Source: Mucilaginibacter gilvus (GTDB lineage Bacteria; Bacteroidota; Bacteroidia; Sphingobacteriales; Sphingobacteriaceae). Taken from it: a DNA stretch of 64,000 bases. Below, one piece after another: positions 36,563 through 47,589 of this stretch. The position numbers were made by a program, and so were the translations under genes. The DNA is taken from contig NZ_SBIW01000001.1 in the NCBI RefSeq assembly GCF_004054195.1, positions 310,001-374,000 of the forward strand. The letters run 5' to 3'. The first letter of the stretch is position 1. Each line of letters opens with the position of its first letter. The notes under the pieces are model-generated. The model searched no databases. It saw only the letters and a list, made by a program, of their open reading frames with translations, and had not been told where the DNA came from.

Positions 36563-36694
36563 ATGCACGAAATGAAAGAGGGCAAGCTAAAAAGCGGCAG
36601 TGGTAAAAAAGTGACCAGCAAAAAACAAGCTATAGCTATAGGCCTGCCGGAAGCCCGTAAAGAGGGGGCAAAAGTGCCGAAGAAAAAAGAGTAA
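36563..36694 (+). CDS. DUF6496-type lysine-rich mini-protein
   Basis: The 43-residue frame encodes the family core KLKSGSGKKVTSKKQAIAIG followed by LPEARKEGAKVPKKK. The same frame is open upstream to 36515 with SEKAGEKVEKT, which also fits the family, but contains no ATG. The expected N-terminus (Met-Ala-Arg-like, from TTGGCAAGA at 36520) is in another frame and hits a TGA. Either translation starts at the ATG at 36563, or the 5' end has lost two bases. These small basic proteins have no established function. Confidence 0.7.
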   Translation: MHEMKEGKLKSGSGKKVTSKKQAIAIGLPEARKEGAKVPKKKE

Positions 36695-36722
36695 TAACGA
36701 AGGTACGGGTTTACCGGGCCTT

Positions 36723-37241
36723 CTAATTTTCTGCCATAAAAAAAGTATAGATCACCCAATCGTTCAGTTCCCCTTTGCTATCAAGCTCTATCAGGTGTTC
36801 AACATCATCATCGGGTTTGTGCGCGGGCTCGGCACGGTATTTATCAACTACGGCGCGTACGGCCACAATGTTAGCGTTATTTGGGTCGAATCCGCTCTTA
36901 TGCTGCAAAACATATTTAGAGAAAGCTGCCATATATACAAAACCGAGTTGCGGGTTACGGTCAGACAGGTTCATCACCGCCTCTACCAGCCTAATAGTAA
37001 CCGCAGGTGTGCCTTTAGCCCATTTCAGGAAAAACTGTGTAGCCTCCTCGGCTTTTTGCGCTTGTGATTTCCATGGAGTTTGCTGCAGCCAGTCGGCGGT
37101 TTTTATTACATCGGGTTCGTACCTGGCGTAATCGGCTCTTGTTTTAAGCACATAGTTTTTGGGCGCATCGTAGCTTTGGGCCGATGCGCTGAGGCAGGCG
37201 AATACTAACGTCACTAAAACTAAAACCTGGGATTTTCGCAT
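36723..37241 (-). CDS. Exported protein of unknown function
   Basis: The 172-residue protein has a signal peptide at about 1-21 (CLSASAQ). The mature part is helical (PDVIKTADWLQQTPW, AEEATQFFLKWAKGTPAVTIRLVEAVMNL). The pattern is recurrent in Bacteroidota secreted proteins, but I cannot name a family. It follows the Gfo/Idh/MocA gene by 36 bases, so co-transcription is possible. Confidence 0.65.
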   Translation of the reverse strand: MRKSQVLVLVTLVFACLSASAQSYDAPKNYVLKTRADYARYEPDVIKTADWLQQTPWKSQAQKAEEATQFFLKWAKGTPAVTIRLVEAVMNLSDRNPQLGFVYMAAFSKYVLQHKSGFDPNNANIVAVRAVVDKYRAEPAHKPDDDVEHLIELDSKGELNDWVIYTFFMAEN

Positions 37242-37277
37242 TATTTTATTTTCCGATACTAAAGTAATAATTGTAAG

Positions 37278-38258
37278 CTATTTTCCTGTAAACGAGTCTA
37301 TTATTTTCATAAGCACTACAGCTTCATCTATAGTGCAGGGGTTTGGGCCTTCATCCTTAAAGAAAGCCACTATTTTCTCTATCATCGGCTGCTGAATATG
37401 CATAGGATGCGTAAAGTTGGTGGTCTCCTCTTCTGTTTCGGTTTTCAGCGTAACAAACGCGCCAAAGAACGGGAAGGTTATTTTCCCTTTTGTACCGATG
37501 ATCTCGCACGTATCGGCGGTTTCGCTTTCGGCTACGTTAAAACTCCAGGAGCCATTAACCACCACTTTGTTTTTAAACACAATGAGGCCGGCCACATGGT
37601 CATCTGCCGGGCTGGTGTTTGCCTGGTTGAGGCTGTAACCGTTGTAATGCTCGGGTTCACCAAAAAAGTAAAGCATCAGATCCAGCTGGTGCGGGGCAAG
37701 ATCATGGAAGTAGCCGCCGCCCGATACTTCAGGATCCAGCCGCCAGTTGATGCCGGGATAGGTTGGCACCTTAGGCTCGCGGTTTTGCCACATGCGGATC
37801 TGTACGGTGCGTACATCGCCAACGGCGTTATTCTCCAGTAAGCTTTTTACGTATAAAAACATGGGTAAAGCGCGGCGGTAATGTGCTACAGTTAGTTTTG
37901 CGCCGCTTTCCATTACGGCTTCCGCCATCGCTTCTGCTTCGGCTGCGTTGCGCGTTACGGGCTTTTCTACATAAACATTCAAACCTTTTGCAATGGCGCG
38001 TTTTGCGTAATCTAAATGCGAGGACGGTGGCGTAGCGATAGATACAGCGTTTACTTCGGGGTCGTCCATCAGTAATTCGGCATCGCTGTACCATTTGCCC
38101 ACGTTATGGCGGCGGGCATAATCGGCAGCCTTTTCGGCATCGCGGCGCATTACGGCCACCAGGCTGCTATCGGTTATTTTGTTGTAGGCCTGGCCACTTT
38201 TTAACTCGGTAACGTCTCCGCAGCCGATAATGCCCCATTTTATTTTTTGTGATTCCAC
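37278..38258 (-). CDS. Gfo/Idh/MocA-family NAD(P)-dependent oxidoreductase
   Basis: The 326-residue protein has an N-terminal Rossmann fold (KWGIIGCGDVTELKSG) and the family EKP motif in NVYVEKPVTRN. The C-terminal substrate domain has the active-site-like segment GGGYFHDLAPHQLDLMLYFFG. Such enzymes oxidise or reduce sugars and inositols. No sugar-uptake genes are adjacent, so the substrate is unknown. It starts 14 bases downstream of the ligA stop and is probably in the same operon. Confidence 0.9.
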   Translation of the reverse strand: MESQKIKWGIIGCGDVTELKSGQAYNKITDSSLVAVMRRDAEKAADYARRHNVGKWYSDAELLMDDPEVNAVSIATPPSSHLDYAKRAIAKGLNVYVEKPVTRNAAEAEAMAEAVMESGAKLTVAHYRRALPMFLYVKSLLENNAVGDVRTVQIRMWQNREPKVPTYPGINWRLDPEVSGGGYFHDLAPHQLDLMLYFFGEPEHYNGYSLNQANTSPADDHVAGLIVFKNKVVVNGSWSFNVAESETADTCEIIGTKGKITFPFFGAFVTLKTETEEETTNFTHPMHIQQPMIEKIVAFFKDEGPNPCTIDEAVVLMKIIDSFTGK

Positions 38259-38272
38259 AGATTATAATTTTA

Positions 38273-40427
<2,155 letters not shown>

Positions 40428-42497
40428 CTATATCTCCCCTTCCCTCTTTCGCATAAACCACTCTGTACTGAGCAAAATAATTAGCAGTGCGAAGATCCAT
40501 TTCAGGCTGATCATATCGCTGTAGTGTTTATCTTCCTCCATAACCGTTTTAACGTTCTCGTTTTTGCGGATAAGTTCGGCCAGCCGACCGATCTGCGACG
40601 GCAGCAGCATTTGGCCACCGGAGCGCTCTGCAATAGTTTTAAGCAGGCGGTGGTTAGCGGTGCTTTGGCGTGTTTCCAAATTGAGTTGTTTTACGGTAAG
40701 TTGTCCGTTAGCGGTGTATTGCTGCTTGCCGTTTTTTACTGTTGCCGAGTAACGATAGTCGCCAACCGGCAATGTACCCGCGTTTAGCTGATAGCTTTGT
40801 CCGCTGCGGGTGACCAGGAAACTGTAGTTTTTACCCTCGCTGCTTTTCAGCGCGATGCGCACATCGGGGGTATTCACCAGCTCCAGCGCGTCGTTATATA
40901 GCTCGGCGTTCAGCAGTACATTCTCCCCTTCATCGAAAACATTTTTGGATGGATAAACCCTGAAACGCTGGCGGTTGGCATTGGCGGTGAGGTATTGTAC
41001 ACTCTGGCTAAACAATTCTTCCATAGCATGATGGTTACCATACTCGCGGTATTCGGCCAGTTGCCAGCGCCATAACCCCTCGGCGGTAAGCACAGCGGTA
41101 CGGCGACCGCCTTCATCGGTAAAAGCCATCAAAGGGTACGTGGTGGGCACGCTGCCTATCTTTTGTTTCAGTAAAACAGTAGCATTGGGCTGAGCCTCGT
41201 AGGCGCCATAAGCTGCCAGCAAGGGCGGTAATTTCCCAATTTTGTTTTGGGTAGAATCTGACAGGGTGAAGCCCGTAAAAGCCGGCATCAGCTCCGCGAA
41301 AACCTCCTGTGTATCATCCCGACCGGCATTTGCATTCACCGCCTTTTGCGCGCGGTTAAAGGCGGGCATATCCGCCTGTGCGCCAGAAAAGATCCACAAA
41401 GGCATTTTGCCTGTTAAGATGTTTTGCACCTTACCATAACTGGAAGTGGAGAGCTGGTACAGCATGGCCATGCTATAATCGTTGATGTTAAGCGATGCAA
41501 GATCAGCCATTAAATTTGCTTTTATCTCAAAATTGCGGTTACTTTCTACCGATTGTTTGATCACGCTGATATCGGGATGCGGGCCATCATATAACAGCAG
41601 GATTTTTTGCCGGGCATCCAACACCTCTATGTAAAAAGTTTCGGTATTGTTTTGTACCGATAGCTCGTTCTTAACGGGGGCCAGGCTAACCGTAAATTTA
41701 CGGACACCCTTTTTATCGGCATTCAGCTTTAAGGGTAATACTTTTTTAAACGCGGCGGAAGTAACCGCGATACTTTGGCTGCTTATCTGCCGGCCATCTT
41801 CTGCAACGGTTAGGCGCATGGTTTCGCTCTTGCTTTGGTAGGCTTCTGCCAATATATCTACCTCAAAATCGTTACCGAGGTAGGTCGTTTTGTTATAATT
41901 GATGTTGCCGATAAGCAGGTCGCGACGTGGCGTGGTATCGCCAAGGGCAATGGTATAAATGCTGGTTTTTATATCGCGTGCCTCGTATTGCGGGTCGGTA
42001 CCGAGGTTATAGAGGCCATCGGTAGCCAGTATTAGCGCGCCAATGTTGCGGTTTACAAAGCGGTCGTTCAGTTGATGCAGGGCCGATGAAATATCGGTTT
42101 GCTTACCGTTATAGGCGCTTGATAAACCGTCGTGCATGTTCTTATCAAAATTAAACCAGTGAACTTCGTATCCATCACCAAGCTGTTTTTTGAGGGCCTC
42201 GCCCCAACCATCAGAAAGGGAAGAACCGCCGTTTTTAAAAAGCTTTATCGATTGCGAATTATCCTGAGCGATGAGGATCACAGGCTTTTGCGGCTGGTAA
42301 CTTACAGATTTGATCAAAGGCGACACCAGCAGCAAACCCAACAGTGTCACCACAACGGCCCTTAACGCAAACAGCCCATATCGTGCCGCTTTGGCCAAAG
42401 CAACCGGCTGGCGGTACATGAGCCAAGCATACAACAGTCCCAGCACCAGACAGGCAGGCACCCACCACCCCGAAACAGATCCCCAGGTGATAGACAT
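40428..42497 (-). CDS. VWA-domain-containing integral membrane protein
   Basis: The 689-residue protein has two N-terminal membrane helices (about 10-28 and 40-62). A von Willebrand A-like domain follows, with a variant metal-site motif AQDNSQSIKL and LILATDGLYNLG. A long periplasmic region contains a glutamine-amidotransferase-like or ThuA-like fold (KILLLYDGPHPDISV). One C-terminal helix is near 665-682. Such proteins are frequent in Bacteroidota next to MoxR/BatA genes, though none is here. The function is unknown. Confidence 0.8.
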   Translation of the reverse strand: MSITWGSVSGWWVPACLVLGLLYAWLMYRQPVALAKAARYGLFALRAVVVTLLGLLLVSPLIKSVSYQPQKPVILIAQDNSQSIKLFKNGGSSLSDGWGEALKKQLGDGYEVHWFNFDKNMHDGLSSAYNGKQTDISSALHQLNDRFVNRNIGALILATDGLYNLGTDPQYEARDIKTSIYTIALGDTTPRRDLLIGNINYNKTTYLGNDFEVDILAEAYQSKSETMRLTVAEDGRQISSQSIAVTSAAFKKVLPLKLNADKKGVRKFTVSLAPVKNELSVQNNTETFYIEVLDARQKILLLYDGPHPDISVIKQSVESNRNFEIKANLMADLASLNINDYSMAMLYQLSTSSYGKVQNILTGKMPLWIFSGAQADMPAFNRAQKAVNANAGRDDTQEVFAELMPAFTGFTLSDSTQNKIGKLPPLLAAYGAYEAQPNATVLLKQKIGSVPTTYPLMAFTDEGGRRTAVLTAEGLWRWQLAEYREYGNHHAMEELFSQSVQYLTANANRQRFRVYPSKNVFDEGENVLLNAELYNDALELVNTPDVRIALKSSEGKNYSFLVTRSGQSYQLNAGTLPVGDYRYSATVKNGKQQYTANGQLTVKQLNLETRQSTANHRLLKTIAERSGGQMLLPSQIGRLAELIRKNENVKTVMEEDKHYSDMISLKWIFALLIILLSTEWFMRKREGEI

Positions 42498-42628
42498 TAG
42501 TAGTTAGTAGTGAATGGTAAATGGTGAGTAATGCTCATAAAATCCATACCCGCAAAATGCGAATTTATTGTGGAATGGGTTTAATTAATTTTAGACATAA
42601 TGTACATGATACGATTGGAAGCGCATCG

Positions 42629-42991
42629 CTAAATACCATCGCTGCTCCATTGTTCGTACCCCCAGGCTGCTATCGCGTTCAGCACTGGCTTTAGGCTTTC
42701 GCCGCGTGGACTAAACTGATAAATAACATGGGGCGGCACCACGGGCTCGGCTGTGCGGATAACCAGTCCATCGGCCTGTAGTTGTTTCAGGTGCTGTATC
42801 AACATTTTTTCGGTTATGGTGGGGATTGCGCGTTTTAGTTCACTGTAGCGTTTGGCGCCACTCATCAGCTGGTACAATATAATGGGTTTCCAGTGTCCGC
42901 CAATTTTATTCATTACAAAGCTAACCGGGCAGGCCTGCATGCTCAGTTCTTTATTAAAGTTCCAGGTGGAGTTTTCTTTTACCAATGTCAT
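42629..42991 (-). CDS. HxlR-family transcriptional regulator
   Basis: The 120-residue winged-helix protein has the family segments CPVSFVMNKIGGHWKPIILYQL, RYSELKRAIPTITEKMLIQHLK and VPPHVIYQFSPRGESL. Cys16, near the N-terminus (ACPVSF), is the residue that in YodB/HypR-type members senses electrophiles and oxidants. The gene is divergent from the NmrA-like gene across 88 bases carrying repeated GTAAGTAC sites, so it very probably regulates both. Confidence 0.9.
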   Translation of the reverse strand: MTLVKENSTWNFNKELSMQACPVSFVMNKIGGHWKPIILYQLMSGAKRYSELKRAIPTITEKMLIQHLKQLQADGLVIRTAEPVVPPHVIYQFSPRGESLKPVLNAIAAWGYEQWSSDGI

Positions 42992-43000
42992 GATAGCTGC

Positions 43001-43049
43001 TTACTTAAGGGTAAGTACTTGTAAAAAAGTAAGTACAAATATAGCTTTG
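43001..43049. promoter_or_regulatory. Divergent HxlR/NmrA promoter and operator
   Basis: GTAAGTAC occurs at 43011-43018 and 43029-43036, and TTACTTA at 43001-43007 is a third half-site in reverse. The plus-strand promoter is TTG at 43019-43021, a 20-base gap, then TAGCTTTG at 43042-43049. On the minus strand TATATTTG (43043-43036) is a -7 element for the HxlR gene. The operator repeats overlap the -33 and the opposing start region, as expected for repression of both genes. Confidence 0.65.
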
Positions 43050-43079
43050 TACCATCAAATAAAAAAAATATAATTTATC

Positions 43080-43961
43080 ATGAAAATCATTCTAACAGGC
43101 TCATTAGGAAACATTAGCAAACCATTGGCCATACAATTAATTGCAGCACAACACCAGGTTACCATTATTACCAGCAGCGCGGATAAAGCCGCCGAAATTG
43201 AAAAGCTTGGCGGTATCCCCGCCATCGGTTCGGTTAGCGACGTAGCTTTTTTAATCCAAACCTTTACCGGTGCAGACGCGGTTTACGCTATGGTACCCAA
43301 CGACATGGGTTCCGATAACTTCCGTGAACATATCGGCGGTATCGGCCTTAAATATGCCGAAGCCATTAAAGCAAGCTGCATTAAAAAAGTAGTTCTTTTA
43401 AGCAGCATTGGCGCACATATCGATGGTGGCACCGGTCCTATCTCGGGCATACATGATGTTGAGCAGGCCTTTAATAAACTTGACGGTGTAAACATCCGCA
43501 TCCTGCGCCCGTCGTTCTTTTACACCAACTTTTTAAACAGTATTGATATGGTGAAACATGCCGGTATCCTCGGTGCCAACTACCCCGGCGACAACACACT
43601 GATGATGGTTCACCCGCGTGATATTGCAGAAGTGGCAGCCTACGAAATACAGCAGCCCTTCACCGGCAAAACCATACGCTATATTGCCAGCGACGAGCGT
43701 ACACTCGACGAAGTAGCATCTGCATTAGGTAAAGCCATTGGCAAGCCCGATTTGAAATGGGTGGAGTTTACCGACGAACAATCGATACAAGGGATGCTGC
43801 AAGCCGGCCTTCCCCTGGAGTTTGCCCGCAGCTACACCGAAATGGGTGCCGCTGTAAAGAAGAACATCCTTTGGGATGATTACCTGCAACACAAGCCAGA
43901 ACTTAGCAAAACTAAACTGGAAGATTTTGCAGCCGAGTTTTCCGCTGCGTACGCTAAGTAA
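43080..43961 (+). CDS. NmrA-like NAD(P)-binding oxidoreductase or regulator
   Basis: The 293-residue atypical SDR has an N-terminal Rossmann motif (ILTGSLGNISKPLA), VVLLSSIGAHIDGG, and NIRILRPSFFYTNFL. Family members either reduce quinones (as QOR2 or azoreductase-like enzymes) or sense NADP redox state without catalysis. The divergent HxlR regulator favours an electrophile or quinone response. Its 3' end overlaps the convergent DUF3253 gene by 8 bases. Confidence 0.85.
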   Translation: MKIILTGSLGNISKPLAIQLIAAQHQVTIITSSADKAAEIEKLGGIPAIGSVSDVAFLIQTFTGADAVYAMVPNDMGSDNFREHIGGIGLKYAEAIKASCIKKVVLLSSIGAHIDGGTGPISGIHDVEQAFNKLDGVNIRILRPSFFYTNFLNSIDMVKHAGILGANYPGDNTLMMVHPRDIAEVAAYEIQQPFTGKTIRYIASDERTLDEVASALGKAIGKPDLKWVEFTDEQSIQGMLQAGLPLEFARSYTEMGAAVKKNILWDDYLQHKPELSKTKLEDFAAEFSAAYAK

Positions 43962-44199
43962 TCGAGTTAAGCTTTATACGGATAGGCCCCTTGATATTAC
44001 CGGTATCAACGGGCCTTCCTTTTTGGGTTATAGTTACATGGCCCGCATGATGCAGTTCAACGGCTGCATCCCTTACCTCCTGCATGTGCTTGCGCCAGTC
44101 GTGGGGAAACAACGCCCTTGCAACTTCGGATGGGCAGGTACTTTTACAGGGCCCGCGTTCGGTAGCCATGAGGAGGATGGTTTGGGCCATAAGCTGCAT
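43954..44199 (-). CDS. DUF3253 winged-helix-like protein
   Basis: The 81-residue protein shows the family pattern CPSEVARALFPHDWRKHM, VRDAAVELHHAGHVTITQKG and KGPIRIKL. The fold is predicted as a small winged helix and no function is established. It overlaps the convergent NmrA-like gene by 8 bases at the 3' end. Confidence 0.8.
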   Translation of the reverse strand: MQLMAQTILLMATERGPCKSTCPSEVARALFPHDWRKHMQEVRDAAVELHHAGHVTITQKGRPVDTGNIKGPIRIKLNSIT

Positions 44200-44211
44200 T
44201 AGTAATTAACG

Positions 44212-44877
44212 CTACAAGGTACCAAATTGTATGTTTTTGCTACTGAAAAAGGTGTTTAACAAATCATATTTCTGTTCACAATATTCAATATGCTTTGTTT
44301 TAGATGAACTATAAGAGTGCCCCTGGCAGTGGAAACACAGCTCAATGTATTGGGTCACGTTGCCCTTAGCGTCCAAAAACACTATCGCGTTCCTGGGATT
44401 ATAACATCCCCCAAAAAGTTCCGGCTCATACGTTAAACCCTTAACGGGCGTGTAGCCAACATTATATAAAATATCCGTTAAACGATCTATATCAGCAGCA
44501 TTGAGCGTTTTTTGCTCTTTTACTTTACGATAATTAAGCACAAACCTATTGGGTGCTATTGGCGTGACCAAAGGCATGGGATCTGTATCGTCCACGGGCA
44601 TCAATTTACCATCATCGCTATAAATCGGATCTGGCAGCCTGTAAGCGTCAAAAGAAATGAGCATAATTTTACTGGCAGTAGCAAATGGAAAAAAAGAACG
44701 GCGCTCTGCTGCCGTATACTTATCGGTATGCAGGCATTTAAACCTTAATTTCTCTTGTTGAGCTTCCCGACTTAGAGGAGGCTCTGGTGGAGGAACCGGC
44801 GGTTTCTTCTGCCCGAAAGCAAAACCACTAATCAGCCCGAGTGCTATTATCAAAACGGTTTTGCGCATAAGGCTCAT
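44212..44877 (-). CDS. Exported protein of unknown function
   Basis: The 221-residue protein starts at the ATG at 44877 (an alternative lies at 44868) and has a signal peptide ending near FAFGQ. A Pro-rich stretch (PPVPPPEPP) follows. Two conserved-looking cysteine clusters occur in FGGCYNPRN and ELCFHCQGH. The Cys/His arrangement could bind a metal or form disulphides. The longer upstream frame lacks a signal. No family was recognised. Confidence 0.65.
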   Translation of the reverse strand: MSLMRKTVLIIALGLISGFAFGQKKPPVPPPEPPLSREAQQEKLRFKCLHTDKYTAAERRSFFPFATASKIMLISFDAYRLPDPIYSDDGKLMPVDDTDPMPLVTPIAPNRFVLNYRKVKEQKTLNAADIDRLTDILYNVGYTPVKGLTYEPELFGGCYNPRNAIVFLDAKGNVTQYIELCFHCQGHSYSSSKTKHIEYCEQKYDLLNTFFSSKNIQFGTL

Positions 44878-44957
44878 ATCACCCACAATATAAAACAAAA
44901 AAGCCAAAAGCCGCTCACCGCAACTTTTGACTTTCAACTTTATACTTTTAACTCCAA

Positions 44958-45701
44958 CTACAACATCCCGCCGTCAACAGGGATCACCTGCCCGGTGATG
45001 TAAGCTGCCATATCTGATGCCAGGAAAACGCAGGCGTTGGCTACGTCGTCGGTTTCGCCGGCACGTTTTAGGGGGATAGCTGCTGCCCAGCCTTCTACTA
45101 CTTTAGGGTCAAGCACTTCGGTCATTTCCGTGCGGATAAAGCCCGGCGCTACCACGTTGGTACGGATATTACGAGAGCCTAATTCTTTTGCAATTGATTT
45201 TGAAAAACCTATGATGCCTGCTTTTGATGCTGCGTAGTTGGCCTGACCAGCATTGCCCTGCACGCCCACTACCGAGCTCATGTTAATGAACACACCCTGG
45301 CGTGCCTTCATCATAATTTTTGAGGCTGCTTTTGTTACGTTAAAGATAGATTTTAGGTTTACGTTAAGCACGTCGTCCCATGCCTCTTCGGTCATGCGCA
45401 TTAGCAAACCATCTTTGGTGATGCCGGCGTTGTTCACTACAATATCTAATTTGCCAAAATCGGCCACGATATCGCTTATCAATTTTTCTGCTTCTTCAAA
45501 TTTTGAGGCATCGCTGCGGTAACCTTTTATGGTGGTACCAAAGCTTTGCAGTTCCTGCTCCAGGGCCTGCCCTTTTTCTACCGAAGAGAGAAAAGTGAAA
45601 GCAACGTTAGCGCCGTGCTCGGCAAATTTTTCGGCTATTTTACGGCCTATACCTTTAGATGCACCTGTGATCAGCGCGGTTTTTCCTTCTAATAATTTCA
45701 T
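44958..45701 (-). CDS. fabG: 3-oxoacyl-[acyl-carrier-protein] reductase
   Basis: The 247-residue SDR reduces 3-oxoacyl-ACP with NADPH in fatty acid elongation. The cofactor motif TGASKGIG is at 12-19, NNAG at 90-93, catalytic Ser143, Tyr156 and Lys160 (NYAASK) are present, and the C-terminus is ITGQVIPVDGGML. No fab cluster surrounds it, but the sequence fits FabG better than other SDRs. Confidence 0.9.
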   Translation of the reverse strand: MKLLEGKTALITGASKGIGRKIAEKFAEHGANVAFTFLSSVEKGQALEQELQSFGTTIKGYRSDASKFEEAEKLISDIVADFGKLDIVVNNAGITKDGLLMRMTEEAWDDVLNVNLKSIFNVTKAASKIMMKARQGVFINMSSVVGVQGNAGQANYAASKAGIIGFSKSIAKELGSRNIRTNVVAPGFIRTEMTEVLDPKVVEGWAAAIPLKRAGETDDVANACVFLASDMAAYITGQVIPVDGGML

Positions 45702-45746
45702 AATTTAAGTATGAGTACGGGGCGTAAAGGTACGGATTTTTTGGAA

Positions 45747-45839
45747 AGTCTATAGTCGATAGGCCACAGACCAGGGTAGAGGATACGTAGTTAATCTTCC
45801 GGCTATGGGCTATATACTATCGTCCATCGTCTATAGACT
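45747..45839. repeat. AGTCTATAG/CTATAGACT inverted element
   Basis: AGTCTATAG at 45747-45755 and CTATAGACT at 45831-45839 are exact inverted repeats bounding an about 93-base segment, with GTCGATAG and CTATCGTC nearby. The last base is the first base of the next gene's stop codon. Confidence 0.65.
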
Positions 45840-46225
45840 CACTCCGCATCTCTTATCCAGGGTTCTTCGCCTGTGAAATGAATGTTGTGGCTTCCCCAGT
45901 CAATTTTAAAATCCCAGCGGATGGTGTCGGTTGCATCGTTATGCACGTCTGAACAGGTGTAATGAAAATGGATCCCGAATTTGCATTTGAGATACCCCGT
46001 TATGCTTTCCGGCTTAAAGCCAGTATCGGTGATCTCAAATTCTTTTACCTCCGGCGAGCCGCCTTCTTTATTATGATAGGCTACCAGGCCTTCGCACATC
46101 GCCCGGTAATTAGGGCTGCTTATCGGTCCAAATAAATGGTTGAAAAAAATGAGCGGATTTAACCCCTCTTTTACAAGCTGTTTTAAAAGGCTGCCTTCAA
46201 CCTGTAGCGAAAATTGTTCTCTCAT
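45839..46225 (-). CDS. Conserved-looking hypothetical protein
   Basis: The 128-residue cytoplasmic protein has no signal or membrane helix. KFGIHFHYTCSDVHND and the C-terminal IRWDFKIDWGSHNIHFTGEEPWI suggest a beta-rich fold. It lies 6 bases after the stop of the upstream gene, so it is likely co-transcribed. No family was recognised. Confidence 0.6.
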   Translation of the reverse strand: MREQFSLQVEGSLLKQLVKEGLNPLIFFNHLFGPISSPNYRAMCEGLVAYHNKEGGSPEVKEFEITDTGFKPESITGYLKCKFGIHFHYTCSDVHNDATDTIRWDFKIDWGSHNIHFTGEEPWIRDAE

Positions 46226-46231
46226 CCCCTG

Positions 46232-46756
46232 TTATTTCAAATACTCTTTGGGGATGGGGTTGGTCTTACTCTCTCCATCGTAATACCAGGCAATCAGCCA
46301 GAAACGTGTGCCATCGTTATACATTTCTATGCTGTTAATGCCGCGCTCTATTACAGGGCCGTCGGTCGTATTCCGGCTTTCGTAGGTGCTCCATACATGA
46401 TAAATATTACCAAACTGTTCCACCTTGCGGCCTATCTCCTTCTCAACAAAGCCTTCCTGGGTTAAAAACTCATCGCTGCGTTTGTGAAATTCCTTCAGCG
46501 TCATGTAGTCGAATACTTTGCTGCCATCTTTTTTGGTACGTACCATTCCGCAGAGCGAGTCGGGTATGTGGAGGCTACTATCGCGCTGGTAAACAGGCTT
46601 CTCCCCCTTTTTTACGGTAACCACATCGTAATAGGCTTTCATAATACCATCAAGGGTGCTTACGTTGTCGCCATATTTGGTTAATACCTGTGCGTTGAGT
46701 TTATTGAACGTGCCGAGTGCGAACAGGGCAATCATGAGGAGCGACAATCTTTTCAT
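46232..46756 (-). CDS. Exported NTF2/SnoaL-like protein
   Basis: The 174-residue protein starts at the ATG at 46756 (MKRLSLLMIALFALG). Its signal peptide is cleaved near KLNAQ. The mature part has the cone-fold pattern of NTF2-like proteins: ALDGIMKAYYDVVT-type first helix, VEQFGNIYHVWSTYESR and GINSIEMYNDGTRFWLIAWYYD. Many such Bacteroidota proteins lack a known ligand. The longer frame upstream has no signal and is rejected. Confidence 0.7.
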   Translation of the reverse strand: MKRLSLLMIALFALGTFNKLNAQVLTKYGDNVSTLDGIMKAYYDVVTVKKGEKPVYQRDSSLHIPDSLCGMVRTKKDGSKVFDYMTLKEFHKRSDEFLTQEGFVEKEIGRKVEQFGNIYHVWSTYESRNTTDGPVIERGINSIEMYNDGTRFWLIAWYYDGESKTNPIPKEYLK

Positions 46757-46894
46757 TGGGAATTGGTTTTGATATGGTTGCGAGATAAAGGTATTAAAAT
46801 GATGGCAAAAAAAAGTGCAGCTAGGCCTAAGGTATCTTCGCACTCTCCAACTGTTCTAAAGTTGTCTAATCCCCCATTATTGCTCCCAATAAAT

Positions 46895-46902
46895 TATCTT
46901 TG
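46895..46902 (+). promoter_or_regulatory. -7 element before the DUF695-like gene
   Basis: TATCTTTG matches TAnnTTTG and ends 24 bases before the ATG. No -33 at the proper spacing is seen. Confidence 0.5.
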
Positions 46903-46926
46903 GTAGGCTAAAAAATAATAGCACCC

Positions 46927-47436
46927 ATGAAACTTATAACAGCAACCATTATTTCGATAACTTTTTTAACATACTCTTTTAGCTGTAAGGGCCAAACCAC
47001 CGGCACGATTTTCCCTGTGGAAAAATTTGCAGTGATGTCGGCCAAGCTAAGCAATGGCAAGCCGGCGGTCGGTTCATTTAACAGGGGGTATAAGGACTTC
47101 GACAAAAAGGAGGCATACACCTGGTGCTTAACCATTAACATTGGTCTCGATTTGAAACATGTTACAAAAAATGGCTTGCCGTTTCAATCAGAATCAGATA
47201 TCTGCAATAGATTCGAAGACGAGTTGATGAACAACATCCGTAAACTTGCTACTGCCCACTACATTGGGCATTTGTATAACGATTCTTTTTTAGACATATA
47301 CGTGTATCTTGACGAACCTGAAAAGGTTTACCAATTTTTGAAAAAAGAGGTTGATGAAAAAGGCCGTGCTCGTGATTTTGCATTCGAGATTAAGCAGGAC
47401 CCAAATTGTTATACCATTAAGCCTTTTTTAAAGTAG
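46927..47436 (+). CDS. Exported DUF695-like protein
   Basis: The 169-residue protein has an N-terminal signal (FLTYSFSCKGQ), which could be a weak lipobox at Cys20. The pattern KKEAYTWCLTINIGL, NGLPFQSESDICNRFEDEL, IGHLYNDSFLDIYVYLDEPE and DPNCYTI resembles DUF695. The function is unknown. It is a single gene ahead of the metE leader. Confidence 0.65.
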   Translation: MKLITATIISITFLTYSFSCKGQTTGTIFPVEKFAVMSAKLSNGKPAVGSFNRGYKDFDKKEAYTWCLTINIGLDLKHVTKNGLPFQSESDICNRFEDELMNNIRKLATAHYIGHLYNDSFLDIYVYLDEPEKVYQFLKKEVDEKGRARDFAFEIKQDPNCYTIKPFLK

Positions 47437-47589
47437 GCAGTACATTCAGATGTTTAAGCCGATGGCTTAGTGCAGATAGAAACAATCGCACCACAGCTCC
47501 CCATCTTGCCCTATGGCAACAAACACAAAGCCCCCTGTATCGTTACATCATCATTCCTATATTTACCCCAGTTCTTTACTTTATTTCAA

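Noticed and set aside
36511..36759. Minus-strand 82-codon frame
   Set aside because: It is antisense to the DUF6496 mini-gene and has the composition of a shadow frame.
43876..44202. Plus-strand 108-codon frame after the NmrA-like gene
   Set aside because: It is antisense to the DUF3253 gene, whose family motifs are clear on the minus strand.
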